A stretch of 60,495 nt of DNA, taken from positions 1 to 60,495 of the forward strand of contig JANXCQ010000026.1 of assembly GCA_025060195.1 (NCBI GenBank). Reading direction: 5' to 3'. Below the pieces are notes generated by a model. The model had not been told where the DNA came from. It did no database searches and worked only from the letters and a program-made list of their open reading frames with translations. Numbering within the stretch: position 1 is the stretch's first letter; each line of letters opens with the position of its first letter. Both the position numbers and the translations under genes were made by a program. The DNA comes from Gemmatales bacterium (GTDB taxonomy: Bacteria; Planctomycetota; Planctomycetia; Gemmatales; HRBIN36). Positions 47,018-56,998 of the stretch are shown here, piece by piece.

Positions 47018-48616
47018 ATGACCCCTCCACGCTCTGATGTCGAAAGAATTCGCACTAACTTGCCAACCGAGCTGCCGGACTTGAGCCTGGACGGTCAGCC
47101 GACCGCAGTCCTAGAAAGTCCACCGAATCCCGTGTTGCAACGTTCCCTGTGGCGCTGGGCCTTAGCGTTGGCGCTGCCTGTCATGGTGCAACAGTTTCTC
47201 GCCTTGGCTGTGTCGTTGTCTGACCGATTCATTGCCGGGCGGTTCCTGGGTATGTCGGAAGCGCAGATGCTGCGCTACGCCGAGCGTTACGCTCAAGTCC
47301 TGGCTTGGCAAACGCTCCCGACAGGGCTAGGTGGCACGTGCGTCGCCGCCAACTTAGTGCGCCAGGCGGAATGGGAACGGCATCGCGTGGTGGCCTATCA
47401 ATCGGCCCAGACGACCGCGGGATATTTGAGCTGGTTTGTCAGCAGCTTCACGGTGCTGGTGACGGTTGGGGCCACGGCCCTGGTAGCGCGGCACGTCGGT
47501 GCGGGCGAGTACGAGTCGGCGTTACGCGCCATGCATCAGGCGCTCAACTTAGCCGCGTTATTCGGACTGGCGGGCACTATTCTCGGATACGTGGGCGTCG
47601 AAGCGCTGGTCTGGGCCTTACAAATGCGAGGCTTGGCGGCCGAGTACACTGCGGCATATCTGCGACCGATCTTCCTGGCACTGAGCTTTCAAATGATCGA
47701 AGCGGTGGGCTTAGCCTGTCTGGCAGGGGCAGGCGACACGGTGACGGGCATGTGGGTATTGTCGGGTGTGGCGTTGGTCAACCTGCCGTTGAGCTGGGCC
47801 TTTTGCCTGGGTTGGGGACCGTTTCCCGAACTGGGTTTCGTGGGCATCGCCGTGGGAACGGCTTGCAGCCACGTGCTTGGTTGTATTGCTGTGCTGTGCG
47901 TGCTGGCCCGCGGTCGCGCAGGACTTCGTCTGCAATGGCATATGTTCCGCCCACAGCGGGCGTTGATGTTGCGTATGCTGCGAGTCAGTGTCCCGGCCGG
48001 CGTGGACAGCCTTTCGGTAGTATTGTGGCAGCTGTGGTTTCTGAGTATCGTGAACGGTCTGGGCCTGGTGGCCAGTGCAGCTCACGGCATTGCCATTCAA
48101 TGGGAAGCCTTGGGGTACTTATCAGGCGGAGCATTCGCAGCCGCAGCCATGACTATGGTGGGTCAATCTCTCGGAGCCGGGAGTCCGCAGCGTGCGCGGC
48201 AAGCAGGTTGGACGGCGTTTGCCCTCGGCGGTGCGGTCATGTGCGTGATGGGCGCGATCTTCTATATGCTGGCTGAGCCGATGTTCCGACTTTTCTGCCC
48301 CTATCCGGAACAAGAACCGATCGTCCGTGCGGGCGTACCTGTGTTGCGTCTCATTGCCTACGCCATGCCCGTGTTAGCGTCGTGCATCATTTTCACTGGG
48401 GCGCTTCGCGGCGCAGGCGATACGCGGGTACCGGTGCTCTTCACGTGGATCGGCTTTCTAGGCGTTCGCATTCCGCTGGCCTACTGGTTCACCGGGCCGA
48501 GTTGGCAATTGGGCTTGCTCGGGGCCTGGTACGCCATGGTAATTGACCTAGTGGTCCGGGGTCTTGCCTTTCTTATACGCTTTGCCCGCGGCCGTTGGCA
48601 TGCATGTCGCGTGTGA
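47018..48616 (+). CDS. MATE-family efflux transporter
   Basis: About 532 residues; the start is uncertain. ATG 47018 (MTPPRSDVERI) is the plausible one because the ~35 codons before it are not conserved-looking; no strong ribosome-binding site exists. Twelve membrane helices in two halves: LPVMVQQFLALAVSLSDRFIAGRFL starts the first half and VSVPAGVDSLSVVLWQLWFL the second; GAGDTVTGMWVLSG and GAGDTRVPVLFTWIGF are the paired GAGDT loop motifs typical of NorM/DinF members. Exports organic cations using Na+ or H+. Confidence 0.92.
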   Translation: MTPPRSDVERIRTNLPTELPDLSLDGQPTAVLESPPNPVLQRSLWRWALALALPVMVQQFLALAVSLSDRFIAGRFLGMSEAQMLRYAERYAQVLAWQTLPTGLGGTCVAANLVRQAEWERHRVVAYQSAQTTAGYLSWFVSSFTVLVTVGATALVARHVGAGEYESALRAMHQALNLAALFGLAGTILGYVGVEALVWALQMRGLAAEYTAAYLRPIFLALSFQMIEAVGLACLAGAGDTVTGMWVLSGVALVNLPLSWAFCLGWGPFPELGFVGIAVGTACSHVLGCIAVLCVLARGRAGLRLQWHMFRPQRALMLRMLRVSVPAGVDSLSVVLWQLWFLSIVNGLGLVASAAHGIAIQWEALGYLSGGAFAAAAMTMVGQSLGAGSPQRARQAGWTAFALGGAVMCVMGAIFYMLAEPMFRLFCPYPEQEPIVRAGVPVLRLIAYAMPVLASCIIFTGALRGAGDTRVPVLFTWIGFLGVRIPLAYWFTGPSWQLGLLGAWYAMVIDLVVRGLAFLIRFARGRWHACRV

Positions 48617-48649
48617 TGCCGCTGGAGGACTACAGCTCGCACCGAGGCT

Positions 48650-49624
48650 TTACGCTTTCGGACCCACGGTGTGCAAACCTTCGATGACCGTTTCCAAGAA
48701 TTCCCGAGCGCGGCGGGCAAAAGCGTCCACCTCTTTGGGGTCGAAGCGACGTGGCACGATGGGCGCGAAAATGTTTTCGCAACACAAGGGTATTGTCAGT
48801 CCCGTCCACGCGACTTCGTACAGTAGCTTATAATGGTCGATTTCGCCCCAGCCGGGGCCGCAATCCTCGTCCCGCGGGAAATTACGGTGATCTTTGATGC
48901 AAAGGCTCCGCACCTCGGCCGCACATTTCCGCAAATCAGGGATGGGATCGATGTCTAGGTAGTCCATAACGTTGCCCGCGTCATAGCTGAGCTTGATCCA
49001 ATCTTCTCCCACCTCGCCAATAATCGCTAAGCACATTTCTCCTGACGCAGTCAGGCCGCCATGCGGCTTGACCACAATCATCACGCGGTGGTCGCGGCAA
49101 ACCGGACCGAGTTTTTTGAGCGTACTCACAAAGGCCTTACGGTCGCCGCCTCGGGTGCTGCCAAATGTTAGGACCTGTCCGATCCCTGCGGCCGCCGCTT
49201 GCTCGACACGTCGCGCTAGCACCTCATAACCTTTCGGATTGTCCGGGTAAATGCCTGAAAACATCATCACGGGTTCCAGTCCCAGGTCGCGACACTGCTG
49301 AGCCAACTCTCGCGCTCGCGCCGCTGGAGCATCCGCGGGCAGGAGCGGCACTACCTTTTCGCCTTCGCGGTGCGTGATACCCCAGGCTACATACTTATAG
49401 CCCGCGGACTTAATTCCCTCTAGGGCCCGCTGGAACGAAAACGGGCTATACGGCAACGTCATACAGGCAATTTGAAACCGGGTCGGCGTCCGTCGCGGCT
49501 TCTCCTGAGTTTGGGCGTGGCCTAAATCAGTGACATTCCATCTTGCTCCTGCAGTCAGCGCGGCGGTTACGCTGAACGCCGCTCGCTGCATGAAAGCACG
49601 TCGAGGCATCGCTCTCTCTGGCAT
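48650..49624 (-). CDS. Tat-exported sugar phosphate isomerase/epimerase-like protein
   Basis: 324 residues; ATG 49624 has GGAGG 7 nt upstream. N-terminal PRRAFMQRAAFSVTAALTAGA is a twin-arginine-type signal with cleavage in the Ala-rich part. The rest is a TIM-barrel of the AP-endonuclease-2/IolE group: FSFQRALEGIKSAGYKYVAWG, VMMFSGIYPDNPKGYEVL, WIKLSYDAGNVMDYLDIDP, PLCCENIFAP. The family uses a divalent metal for sugar isomerisation; substrate unknown. Single gene, tail-to-tail with the MATE gene. Confidence 0.88.
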   Translation of the reverse strand: MPERAMPRRAFMQRAAFSVTAALTAGARWNVTDLGHAQTQEKPRRTPTRFQIACMTLPYSPFSFQRALEGIKSAGYKYVAWGITHREGEKVVPLLPADAPAARARELAQQCRDLGLEPVMMFSGIYPDNPKGYEVLARRVEQAAAAGIGQVLTFGSTRGGDRKAFVSTLKKLGPVCRDHRVMIVVKPHGGLTASGEMCLAIIGEVGEDWIKLSYDAGNVMDYLDIDPIPDLRKCAAEVRSLCIKDHRNFPRDEDCGPGWGEIDHYKLLYEVAWTGLTIPLCCENIFAPIVPRRFDPKEVDAFARRAREFLETVIEGLHTVGPKA

Positions 49625-50322
49625 ACTTCATCCTCCCAGTGGATAAGTTGAGATTACGAATGCCGACCTGCCACTTGCCGCAGCGATCGAATGCCTTGTC
49701 TTAGTTAGCGTTTCGCTAGTACCAATCCTGGTTTTTATGATACTGAAGTTCCTGAACCACGTTGAAACGAGCTTGTACCACCCCCAAGAGGCATAAGCCC
49801 CGCCGCTATAGAAAAATGCCAACCTGCGCGTTATGCAAACTGTCTAGGCCATTAATTCTCCGAATTTCAAACAGTTGATAGCGCGAAGACGGCAAGGCCT
49901 CCAAGAGACGACCTCGGCGCTTCCGTAAGCGCTTCTTAGATCTTTGAAGCTGCTGTGAACCTTAAGCAACTCACCCTTGCTCCTCCACCTGAATAGGGGG
50001 ATGGCTTTTAGAACAATGGAGTCACCAGAAAGTTTTACCGGTGTGAGTCAGCTGGCGGCTTAGAAAACCTAAGACTCGGCGCGCCATGCTTTCAGAGTGT
50101 GAGGTCATGCAAGCAATGACCTTGCCAGCGCAGCGTAAACTTCAGATAGCACGCTGAAAACCACAAACACCGACCTCGACAGTTCAAGCCAAGTATGCGA
50201 AATGAAGCTAAGTGCCTAGCCGAAAGAAAAAGCAGGCGGCTGATTACGCACACAGGCTGATTGATGTTCTTTGGCTTGATGTCTAGCGTAGGTGGAAACG
50301 TCCAACAAGATGAGGCCGCAAT
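49625..50322. other. Intergenic, 698 bp
   Basis: No supportable gene between the isomerase-like gene and the FHA gene, both of whose starts face this region. Short frames lack domain character. It should contain both promoters. Confidence 0.4.
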
Positions 50323-50619
50323 ATGATCAATGACGTTTGGATCATCGGTCGTGGGGCGGATTACCATTTGATCGTCAACCACTTGAGTGTATCGGGACGA
50401 CACTGTGAGTTGCGGCGGACGGCTCAGGGTTGGTTCGTGACCGATCTAGGCTCGACAAACGGCACATATGTCAACGGAACCCGCATCCCGGCGCACCAAC
50501 CCGTGCGAGTGCAACGAAGTGATCGAATTCTCTTAGCTGGTGAAGTTCCCATGCCCTGGCCGGACCTGGTAGGCGTGTCCAACGTGCCAGGGGCTCAAGT
50601 GGTACCGGCGGTCGGATAA
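50323..50619 (+). CDS. Small FHA-domain protein
   Basis: 98 residues, essentially a complete FHA domain: WIIGRGADYHLIVNHLSVSGRHCELRR (residues ~5-31; phosphothreonine-contact R, S, H) and LGSTNGTYVNGTRI. It ends after a short tail. Two explanations fit: a stand-alone phosphopeptide reader, or the first domain of the larger broken protein that follows immediately, separated by the TAA at 50617-50619. It is intact in itself, so I annotate it as a gene. Confidence 0.75.
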   Translation: MINDVWIIGRGADYHLIVNHLSVSGRHCELRRTAQGWFVTDLGSTNGTYVNGTRIPAHQPVRVQRSDRILLAGEVPMPWPDLVGVSNVPGAQVVPAVG

Positions 50620-50632
50620 GGAGCGTTCCGCA

Positions 50633-53103
50633 GTGACGGGCCATATTCGCCACAGTCAGGTAGCCCGCTGGGAGGCGCAATGCGCTCTGACGCTGGAGCG
50701 GTTACTGTGGCGGGAGGCGGTCTGTTCTTGCCGGCTGGTGCGTTCCCAGGCCGTAGTCCTGTTGGGCCAGTCCGGGACCCCCGGCTAATCAACGCGTCAT
50801 ACGTATTGGTCGCGCTCCTGACAACGATGTCGTGCTGGATAATCCGACCGTCTCCCGATACCAGGCGCAATTGGTGCAGACTCCTGAAGGGTAGTTTATT
50901 GAGGACTTGCAGTCGTTCAGCGGCACCGCGGTCGGACGGCCTTACCAGCGTGTGCAGCGTGCCCAAGTGCAACTAAGCGACGTGGTTTATCTGAGTACGT
51001 TGCTTACGCTAGTGCAGTCGCTGTTGGATCAAGCCATGCGCTCGCGGGCATCTCTGCTTTCGGCCAGTCCGATCATCTTTGGGCACCTCGCGGGCTTAGG
51101 CGCCCCCCAATCCTTGGGTGGGACGCCCAGCGGCCCAATTCGTTCGGCAGGGTGACCAGTTCATCTTGAATGCCAACGGTCCGGCACAGGGGTGTTCGTC
51201 AATGGTCGCCCGGTTCGCGGTCAAGTTGCGCTTCAGCCTGGCGATCAGGTGCAGTATGGCACACGGCTCATTCGTGTAGGCACAGACGGTCAGCTACAAC
51301 AGTCGGACTATCGCGATCAGCTTATCGTCGAGGCCTGCCAGGTAGGGGTTTGTGTGCAGCAAAGATGGCTGATCCGCGATATTTCCCTGACGCTGTTTCC
51401 TCGGGAGTTGGTCGCGCTCAAGGGGCCGAGCGGCGCGGGGAAGACCACTTTCATGATGTGCTTATGCGGCTACACCGAGACCAGCGAAGGGGACATGCTT
51501 TTCAACGGTGAAAGTTTGTACGAGAATTACGCACGATTCTCACCGTTCCTGGGATACGTACCCCAAGATGATATTATGCATCGAGAGTTGACCGTGCGGG
51601 AAGCGTTGTTATTCCGCCCGATTACGTTTGCCCGCGGACTATACTGACTCCGAAATTCACCAGCGCATCGAAGCAATCGTCGCGCAACTTGGCTTGCAGG
51701 GGTGCGAAGACGTACTCATCGGCTCTCCAGAACGAAAAGGCATCAGCGGCGGCCAACGCAAACGCGTCAACTTGGCCATGGAGTTGCTCACCGATCCGCT
51801 CGCACTCTTTCTGGACGAGCCCACCTAAGGGCTTTCCTCTGAGGATGCGCTGCTGGTTGTGCAAGCGCTTCGCAGATTGGCCGATAGCGGCAAGATTATC
51901 GTGGTAACCATCCACCAGCCCGGACTCGATGTCTATCGGTTGTTTGATGAACTGATCCTCGTGGCTAAGGATCGCAACAGCTCTGAGCCTGGCGAGTTGG
52001 TCTATTTCGGACCAGCCTATCCGGATGCTGTGCACTTTTTCAACCCGCAAGGGCTCGCCCATCTGAAACCGGATGCTGATCCCTTGCCGGATGAAATCCT
52101 GCGGGGCCTGAGCCGTCAGCCGGCGCGCTACAGGGCCCAAGTGTACCGACAGTCGAAGTATTACAGGGATTTTGTTGAACAACGGCAAAAACAAACGGGT
52201 AGCACACAGCGGCACGCTCGTCATAACACCGGCTCAGCCTCGGAGGTTTATCCCACGCCGGCTTGGCTCCAGGCTTGGACGTTGGTGCGCTGTTGCATCC
52301 GGGTCAAGCTTCGCGACACCTGGGGCACGACTATCCTGCTGACATAGGCCCCCGTAGTCGCATTGCTCATCGTCCTAGTCTTCGGCAAAGATGCTGCCAG
52401 CGACAACCCGCAGGATTATGTACAAGCGCGGCCCCTGACCATTTTCCTCACTGGACTGGCTGTTTTATGGTTCGGCTGTTCCAACTCGGCACGAGAAATT
52501 GTCGGCGAATGGGCCACCTTTCGTCGTGAACGGATGGTCGGCCTACGGTTGGTTCCTTACCTGTTCTCCAAATTCGCCGTGTTAGGAGCACTGTGCGTCT
52601 CGCAATGCTTCGTGTTACTTGTGGTCATTGCTCCCTTGTGCGACTGGCATGCGAGATTTTCACAGATGTATGCGTTTACTCTCGCCGCAGCACTCTCAGG
52701 TTTGGCCATCGGCTTGTGTGTCTCTGCTCTGGCTCGCACTTCCGAAATGGCGGTCGGCTTACTGCCCCTGATACTCATCCCGATGGGAGTGTTGGGCGGG
52801 GCTATGCTACCCATCCATAAAATGCCTAAACTGATCCAGGCAGTTGCCTATCTCATGCCCTCCCGTTGGACGTTTGAAGGCATGCTTGTTGCCGAGGCAG
52901 ACGCGATGAACCAGGATGAAGACGCATCACCTGCGGTCGGCTCCAAGCCAGGCTCATCAGTTCCCCGTATCGATCTCGCCCACAATCATTTTCCGCAAGA
53001 TCGCCGATTCACACCGAATCAGTCTTTCACTTGGTTACTCTTCCTGTTTGTTTTGCAGGCCGTTGCCGCGCACAGCATTCTCCGCTCCCGCAGTCAAGGC
53101 TGA
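50633..53103 (+). pseudogene. FHA-ABC ATPase-ABC2 permease (Rv1747-like), multiply disrupted
   Basis: Successive segments, in different frames, read: an FHA domain (RVIRIGRAPDNDVVLDNPTV), stop TAG 50892-50894; another FHA-like piece (GVFVNGRPVRGQVALQPGDQ); an ABC domain with Walker A GPSGAGKTT, Q-loop region LGYVPQDDIMHRELTVREALLF, then a frameshift near 51630; signature SGGQRKRVNLAMELL, Walker B LALFLDEPT and TAA at 51826-51828 where SGL should follow; D/H-loop VTIHQPGLDV; TAG 52345-52347; and an ABC2-type membrane domain of ~6 helices to 53101. There are three internal stops and at least three frameshifts, so no full product can be made. Relatives are phosphorylation-regulated exporters. 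Confidence 0.85.
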
Positions 53104-53154
53104 TCACAGACTACCTTATAACCGATTTCTGAAGCTTCCCTAAGTGCTATACTA

Positions 53155-54333
53155 TCAGTCCAACTTCTCTAACAAAGAGTAAACTGTGTGAGCAGCTCGT
53201 TGTAACTTGAGTTGGCAGGACTCAAGCGTTTCTGCTTGGGCTAACACCGTCAACAAGGGTGCCCGGGCGGGAATCCGAGTATCGTCCTCAGGCACATCGG
53301 CCAACGCCACGTCAAACCGCGTCAGCCAAGGCGTAACCATCGGCGCCCAATCGGACAAAACACCGAATCGGAACCGCAGCGGTCGCATGGTGAACAACAC
53401 TGCCTTGCCGACAAATAGCGGCTTAGAGACTTGAGTTCCAACCTTGACGGTGGTGAATGCTCTGCCCAAGAACACCTCGGCGTGCATGGGGAACCAGGAC
53501 AGGCCTAACGCCAACTCGAGTACTTCCAAGGAGGCGGGATAACGCGGATTAATTTCCGTTACCCAAGGCGTGTCGCCTTGGAGCACAAAGTCCACGCCGA
53601 ATATCCCGCGCAGGCCGAATTCACGCGCCAACCCCTCGCCCAAGCGCACTAGGTCGGTTTTTAATCCTGGACTACATGGCATCGGGCCAACATTACCACA
53701 CCACTGAAACTCGCGCGCCTGACAAAAAGGTACGCCGACCAGTTGCCAAGTGGCTCCAAGCAGGACACACCGCTGAGCATCGGCGACATACACTGCGGAC
53801 GCAGGCTCTCCCGCAACGTAGCGTTGCCAATAAGCCGGCTTGGCTGCCACAGGTTGTCCCCGCCAACGTTCAACACCTTTCGGACCACGCATAAGCCAGC
53901 TGCCATCCGTGGGTATCCCAGTGGATGAATAACTCCAATCAGCAAAGGGAAAATTCCATCGCGCTAGCGCCAATTCCAACCGTCGCGGATCCCGCGCGGC
54001 ACGGACAGTCGCTGCATCATTGCCCCAAAGGGGACGCACCTGAGCGATGCGACGCAATACTTGCGGATAGTTCTCCAGCCGGCCCGTGTACATTACAGCT
54101 ACACCTTCTGGTGCATACCAAGCTAGCCATTCAGGTAACTGACGAGGATATCGCCTGGCGTTGAGGCGATGACAGTGAGCAACCGCCTGTAAATCCGCAT
54201 CGGCAAAGAAGTCGGCACACCACGGTAACCAGCCAGCACGCAATACCGCGAACGCTAAGGCCCGCACACTCGCCCCCACTAGCACCAAGTTAGCTGAGCG
54301 CCCCCTGGACGTCTCCTCGACTAATAAGTCCAT
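53155..54333 (-). CDS. ATP-grasp enzyme (COG2232-like)
   Basis: 392 residues. The N-terminal preATP-grasp part (ANLVLVGASVRALAFAVLRAGW and PWCADFFADADL) precedes an ATP-grasp core with the metal/ATP residues in FGLRGIFGVDFVLQ and WVTEINPRYPASLEVLEL, the E-x-N-P-R-Y signature of COG2232/PylC-like carboxylate-amine ligases. In planctomycetes and methylotrophs such proteins are linked to tetrahydromethanopterin C1 genes; none is present here, so the pathway link is only suggestive. Single gene; convergent with the FHA-ABC relic. Confidence 0.83.
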   Translation of the reverse strand: MDLLVEETSRGRSANLVLVGASVRALAFAVLRAGWLPWCADFFADADLQAVAHCHRLNARRYPRQLPEWLAWYAPEGVAVMYTGRLENYPQVLRRIAQVRPLWGNDAATVRAARDPRRLELALARWNFPFADWSYSSTGIPTDGSWLMRGPKGVERWRGQPVAAKPAYWQRYVAGEPASAVYVADAQRCVLLGATWQLVGVPFCQAREFQWCGNVGPMPCSPGLKTDLVRLGEGLAREFGLRGIFGVDFVLQGDTPWVTEINPRYPASLEVLELALGLSWFPMHAEVFLGRAFTTVKVGTQVSKPLFVGKAVLFTMRPLRFRFGVLSDWAPMVTPWLTRFDVALADVPEDDTRIPARAPLLTVLAQAETLESCQLKLQRAAHTVYSLLEKLD

Positions 54334-54508
54334 ATACTTGCAGTAGTGCTACCTAGCGCCCCGATTTATTGCGACCCGTGCTTGCAAGACGATTGCTTCT
54401 CGATACTTTAGAATAGTTGGTGTGAATGCGACTCGCTGTGGGGAAAGAGGACTCGCGCTACAACAACCGCCCAGCGCTACCCCGATGCAAGGGAAGTAAG
54501 GGAGGGTC

Positions 54509-56026
54509 ATGCTCACCGCACACGACCGGCGGATAGCGCGGCTGGCCGTGAATCGTTTCGGCGTGGACCCAGTAGCCCTCCGCCACGCCTGTGTTGAACT
54601 TTTGCAGCGGCGCCGCAATTCCCCGAAATCGTCACATCCCGACTTGGTCGAAATTCTCCTGGAAAGACAATTACTTCAACCGAACCAAGCCCAAGCATTG
54701 CGCGAGGAGTTAGATAAGACTCAAGTTGCTGCTTCGCCTGCGCCGCCCAAACCGGCGGATAACGGCACGACTCGCAGCCTGGAGCGCGTCGGCCCCTATG
54801 TATTGCTACGCAAGGTTGGCGAAGGCGCCATGGGCGAAGTGTACTATGCCTACGATGAACAGCGTCATCAGCACGTTGCCATCAAAATTCTTGCAAAACA
54901 CCTGCAGGAAAACAACGCTCTCGTTGAGCGGTTTATCCGCGAAGCTGAGTTAGCTTCGCGCCTCAGCCATCCCAACCTAGTACGCGGTTATGGTACTGGT
55001 TACGATGAACGCCACAAGGTGCGTTACCTGGTCATGGAATACGTAGATGGCTTTAGTGCCCAGCAATACCTGGATGAACATGGCCGTTTCACCATTGAAG
55101 ACGCACTTCATGTGGTTCTCGACGTAGCTCGTGCCTTGGAATACGCACACACCCATAACATCATTCACCGCGACATCAAACCTGAGAACATTCTAATTAC
55201 TCGTAGCGGCGTAGCCAAACTCACGGACCTCGGCTTATCCAAACAGACCGACCAATCTTCGACGCTGACAGGCATGCGTCAAGGGTTCGGCACCCCGTAC
55301 TATATGCCCTTCGAACAGGCCATGAATGCCCGCGATGCCGACGCCCGCTCCGACATCTTTGCCTTAGGCGCCACCTTATATCACATGTTGACCGGGCGCG
55401 TTCCCTTTGATGGCAAGAACCAACTAGAAATTTTGGAGAAAAAGGAACAAGGTTTGTACACACCTGCGCATATGGTTAATCCCGAGATTCCAGAAGACCT
55501 CAGTCGCATTCTTGACCGCATGTTGGCCCGCCGCCCCGAGGATCGTTTCCAAACCATGAGCGAAGTTATCGTCGCCCTAGAACGCACGAAACTCGCTGGT
55601 CAATACCTGAGCTTCGCTGACCCCGTGCTAGCTCAACGAGACCCTGTTGCCCAACTCCGCGCCCAATCTCTGGAAGCGGCCACTGTCCTGGATGTGGAAC
55701 CAAGTTCCGAGTCGCTGGGAGTGTGGTACGTGCGTGATTCGTACAGCTCGGGCAAGGTGCGCGTTCGCCGATTCACTACCGACCAACTTCTGAAAGCCAT
55801 TGCTCGCGGCCAACTAAACCCCGATTCCCAAGTCGCTACCTCCCCGCAGGGACCCTTCCATAAGCTCCAACAATATCCGCGTTTCCGACCCGCGTTACAG
55901 GAAGCGGCCCTCAAAAAGTCACATACTCCTTCCCCTGCGCCGCACCGAGCTTTTTGGTGGTGGGTTATGGGCGGACTTGGGTTGCTCCTGCTCTTAGTGC
56001 TCCTTCTCTTACTTTGGCTCGGCTGA
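54509..56026 (+). CDS. Membrane-anchored Ser/Thr protein kinase
   Basis: 505 residues. A cytoplasmic leader (1-95) precedes the kinase domain: VGPYVLLRKVGEGAMGEVYYA (Gly loop), VAIKIL (Lys), catalytic HRDIKPENILI near residue 215, DLGLSK (DLG in place of DFG), and the activation-segment end GTPYYMPFEQ in place of the common YMAPEQ. From ~395 a GYF_2-like module occurs (GVWYVRDS, FTTDQLLKAIARGQLNPDSQV), then a C-terminal transmembrane helix (WWVMGGLGLLLLLVLLLLL). The window also holds FHA readers (50323, 43074) that could recognise its products. It may be followed by the EamA gene in one transcript (12-nt gap). Confidence 0.93.
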   Translation: MLTAHDRRIARLAVNRFGVDPVALRHACVELLQRRRNSPKSSHPDLVEILLERQLLQPNQAQALREELDKTQVAASPAPPKPADNGTTRSLERVGPYVLLRKVGEGAMGEVYYAYDEQRHQHVAIKILAKHLQENNALVERFIREAELASRLSHPNLVRGYGTGYDERHKVRYLVMEYVDGFSAQQYLDEHGRFTIEDALHVVLDVARALEYAHTHNIIHRDIKPENILITRSGVAKLTDLGLSKQTDQSSTLTGMRQGFGTPYYMPFEQAMNARDADARSDIFALGATLYHMLTGRVPFDGKNQLEILEKKEQGLYTPAHMVNPEIPEDLSRILDRMLARRPEDRFQTMSEVIVALERTKLAGQYLSFADPVLAQRDPVAQLRAQSLEAATVLDVEPSSESLGVWYVRDSYSSGKVRVRRFTTDQLLKAIARGQLNPDSQVATSPQGPFHKLQQYPRFRPALQEAALKKSHTPSPAPHRAFWWWVMGGLGLLLLLVLLLLLWLG

Positions 56027-56038
56027 TTTTCAGTAGCT

Positions 56039-56998
56039 ATGCATCTATCCCCCCGCGTGCAAGGCCGTTTACTCATCGTTAGTGCCAGCGTATTGTGGAG
56101 CCTGAGCGGACTATTTGTACGCCTTCTAAGACACCCCTCAAGCGGATCCTGGGCTGAACCGCCCGTTCCCCCGCTGCTCATTGCCTTTTATCGTTGCTTA
56201 TTTGCCTCGCTCGCCTTAGCCCCCGCCTTGCGCTTAGGCGACATCCGTTGGCACCCGCTTCTAATCGCAATGACTATCTCTTTTGCTACTATGAACGCTC
56301 TCTTCGTATCCGCTCTCAGCCTGGGCAGTGCCGCCAACGCTATTATCCTGCAATACACCGCACCGTTCTGGCTCTATGTAGCTGCTGCTTTCTTCTTAGG
56401 AGAACGGCCCAGCCAACGCGAAATCCTGGCCCTTACCCTAGCGCTAAGCGGCGTAGGTGTCATCGTTGCGTCAGGACTAAGCAACCTATACTTAGACCCG
56501 TCGAGCTTAGTTGCCACCATAGTCGCCCTCGGCAGTGGGCTAGCTTATGCAGGCGTCGTATTCTGTTTACGCCTGTTACGAGATTACTCCAGCTTCTGGC
56601 TCACTTGGCTCAACCATGCGGCCGCAGCTCTCACTCTGCTGCCCGTCTTAAGCTTCTATCAGCAACCGCATCTAGCCCAACTCATCATTTTGTTCGCCTT
56701 TGGCACTATCCAGATGGCTATACCTTACTGGTTAGTTTCACGAGGTCTCAAGACAGTTCCGTCTCAGGAAGCAGGCATGCTTACTTTAGTTGAGCCCTTG
56801 CTGAATCCGCTCTGGGTATATCTATTCTTCCATGAAATACCCGAGCAACCCACTATCTGGGGTGGGGCATTAATTTTTCTGGCATTGGTGTGGCAGTTCT
56901 GGCCTGTTTCAAGTAAGGCAACACCTCCCGCGCAAACAAACTTAGACTCTGCCGCGCCAGCGAATGAGGCAAGGAACCCGCCTGAAAACCTAACATAA
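56039..56998 (+). CDS. EamA/DMT-family transporter
   Basis: 319 residues with ten predicted helices in two EamA repeats: the first begins LLIVSASVLWSLSGLFVRLL and ends ALTLALSGVGVIVASGL; the second begins ATIVALGSGLAYAGVVFCL and ends TIWGGALIFLALVWQFW. Characteristic features are WxxSGxF near the start and AIILQYTAPFW in helix 3-4. Likely a metabolite exporter of unknown substrate. The last ~145 bp overlap the convergent luciferase-like gene; the overlapping tail after the last helix is low-complexity (ATPPAQTNLDSAAPANEA). Confidence 0.88.
   Translation: MHLSPRVQGRLLIVSASVLWSLSGLFVRLLRHPSSGSWAEPPVPPLLIAFYRCLFASLALAPALRLGDIRWHPLLIAMTISFATMNALFVSALSLGSAANAIILQYTAPFWLYVAAAFFLGERPSQREILALTLALSGVGVIVASGLSNLYLDPSSLVATIVALGSGLAYAGVVFCLRLLRDYSSFWLTWLNHAAAALTLLPVLSFYQQPHLAQLIILFAFGTIQMAIPYWLVSRGLKTVPSQEAGMLTLVEPLLNPLWVYLFFHEIPEQPTIWGGALIFLALVWQFWPVSSKATPPAQTNLDSAAPANEARNPPENLT

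Noticed and set aside
47305..48276. 323-codon alternative frame inside the MATE gene
   Set aside because: Arg/Gly-rich composition without membrane helices or domain; the MATE frame carries the paired GAGDT motifs.
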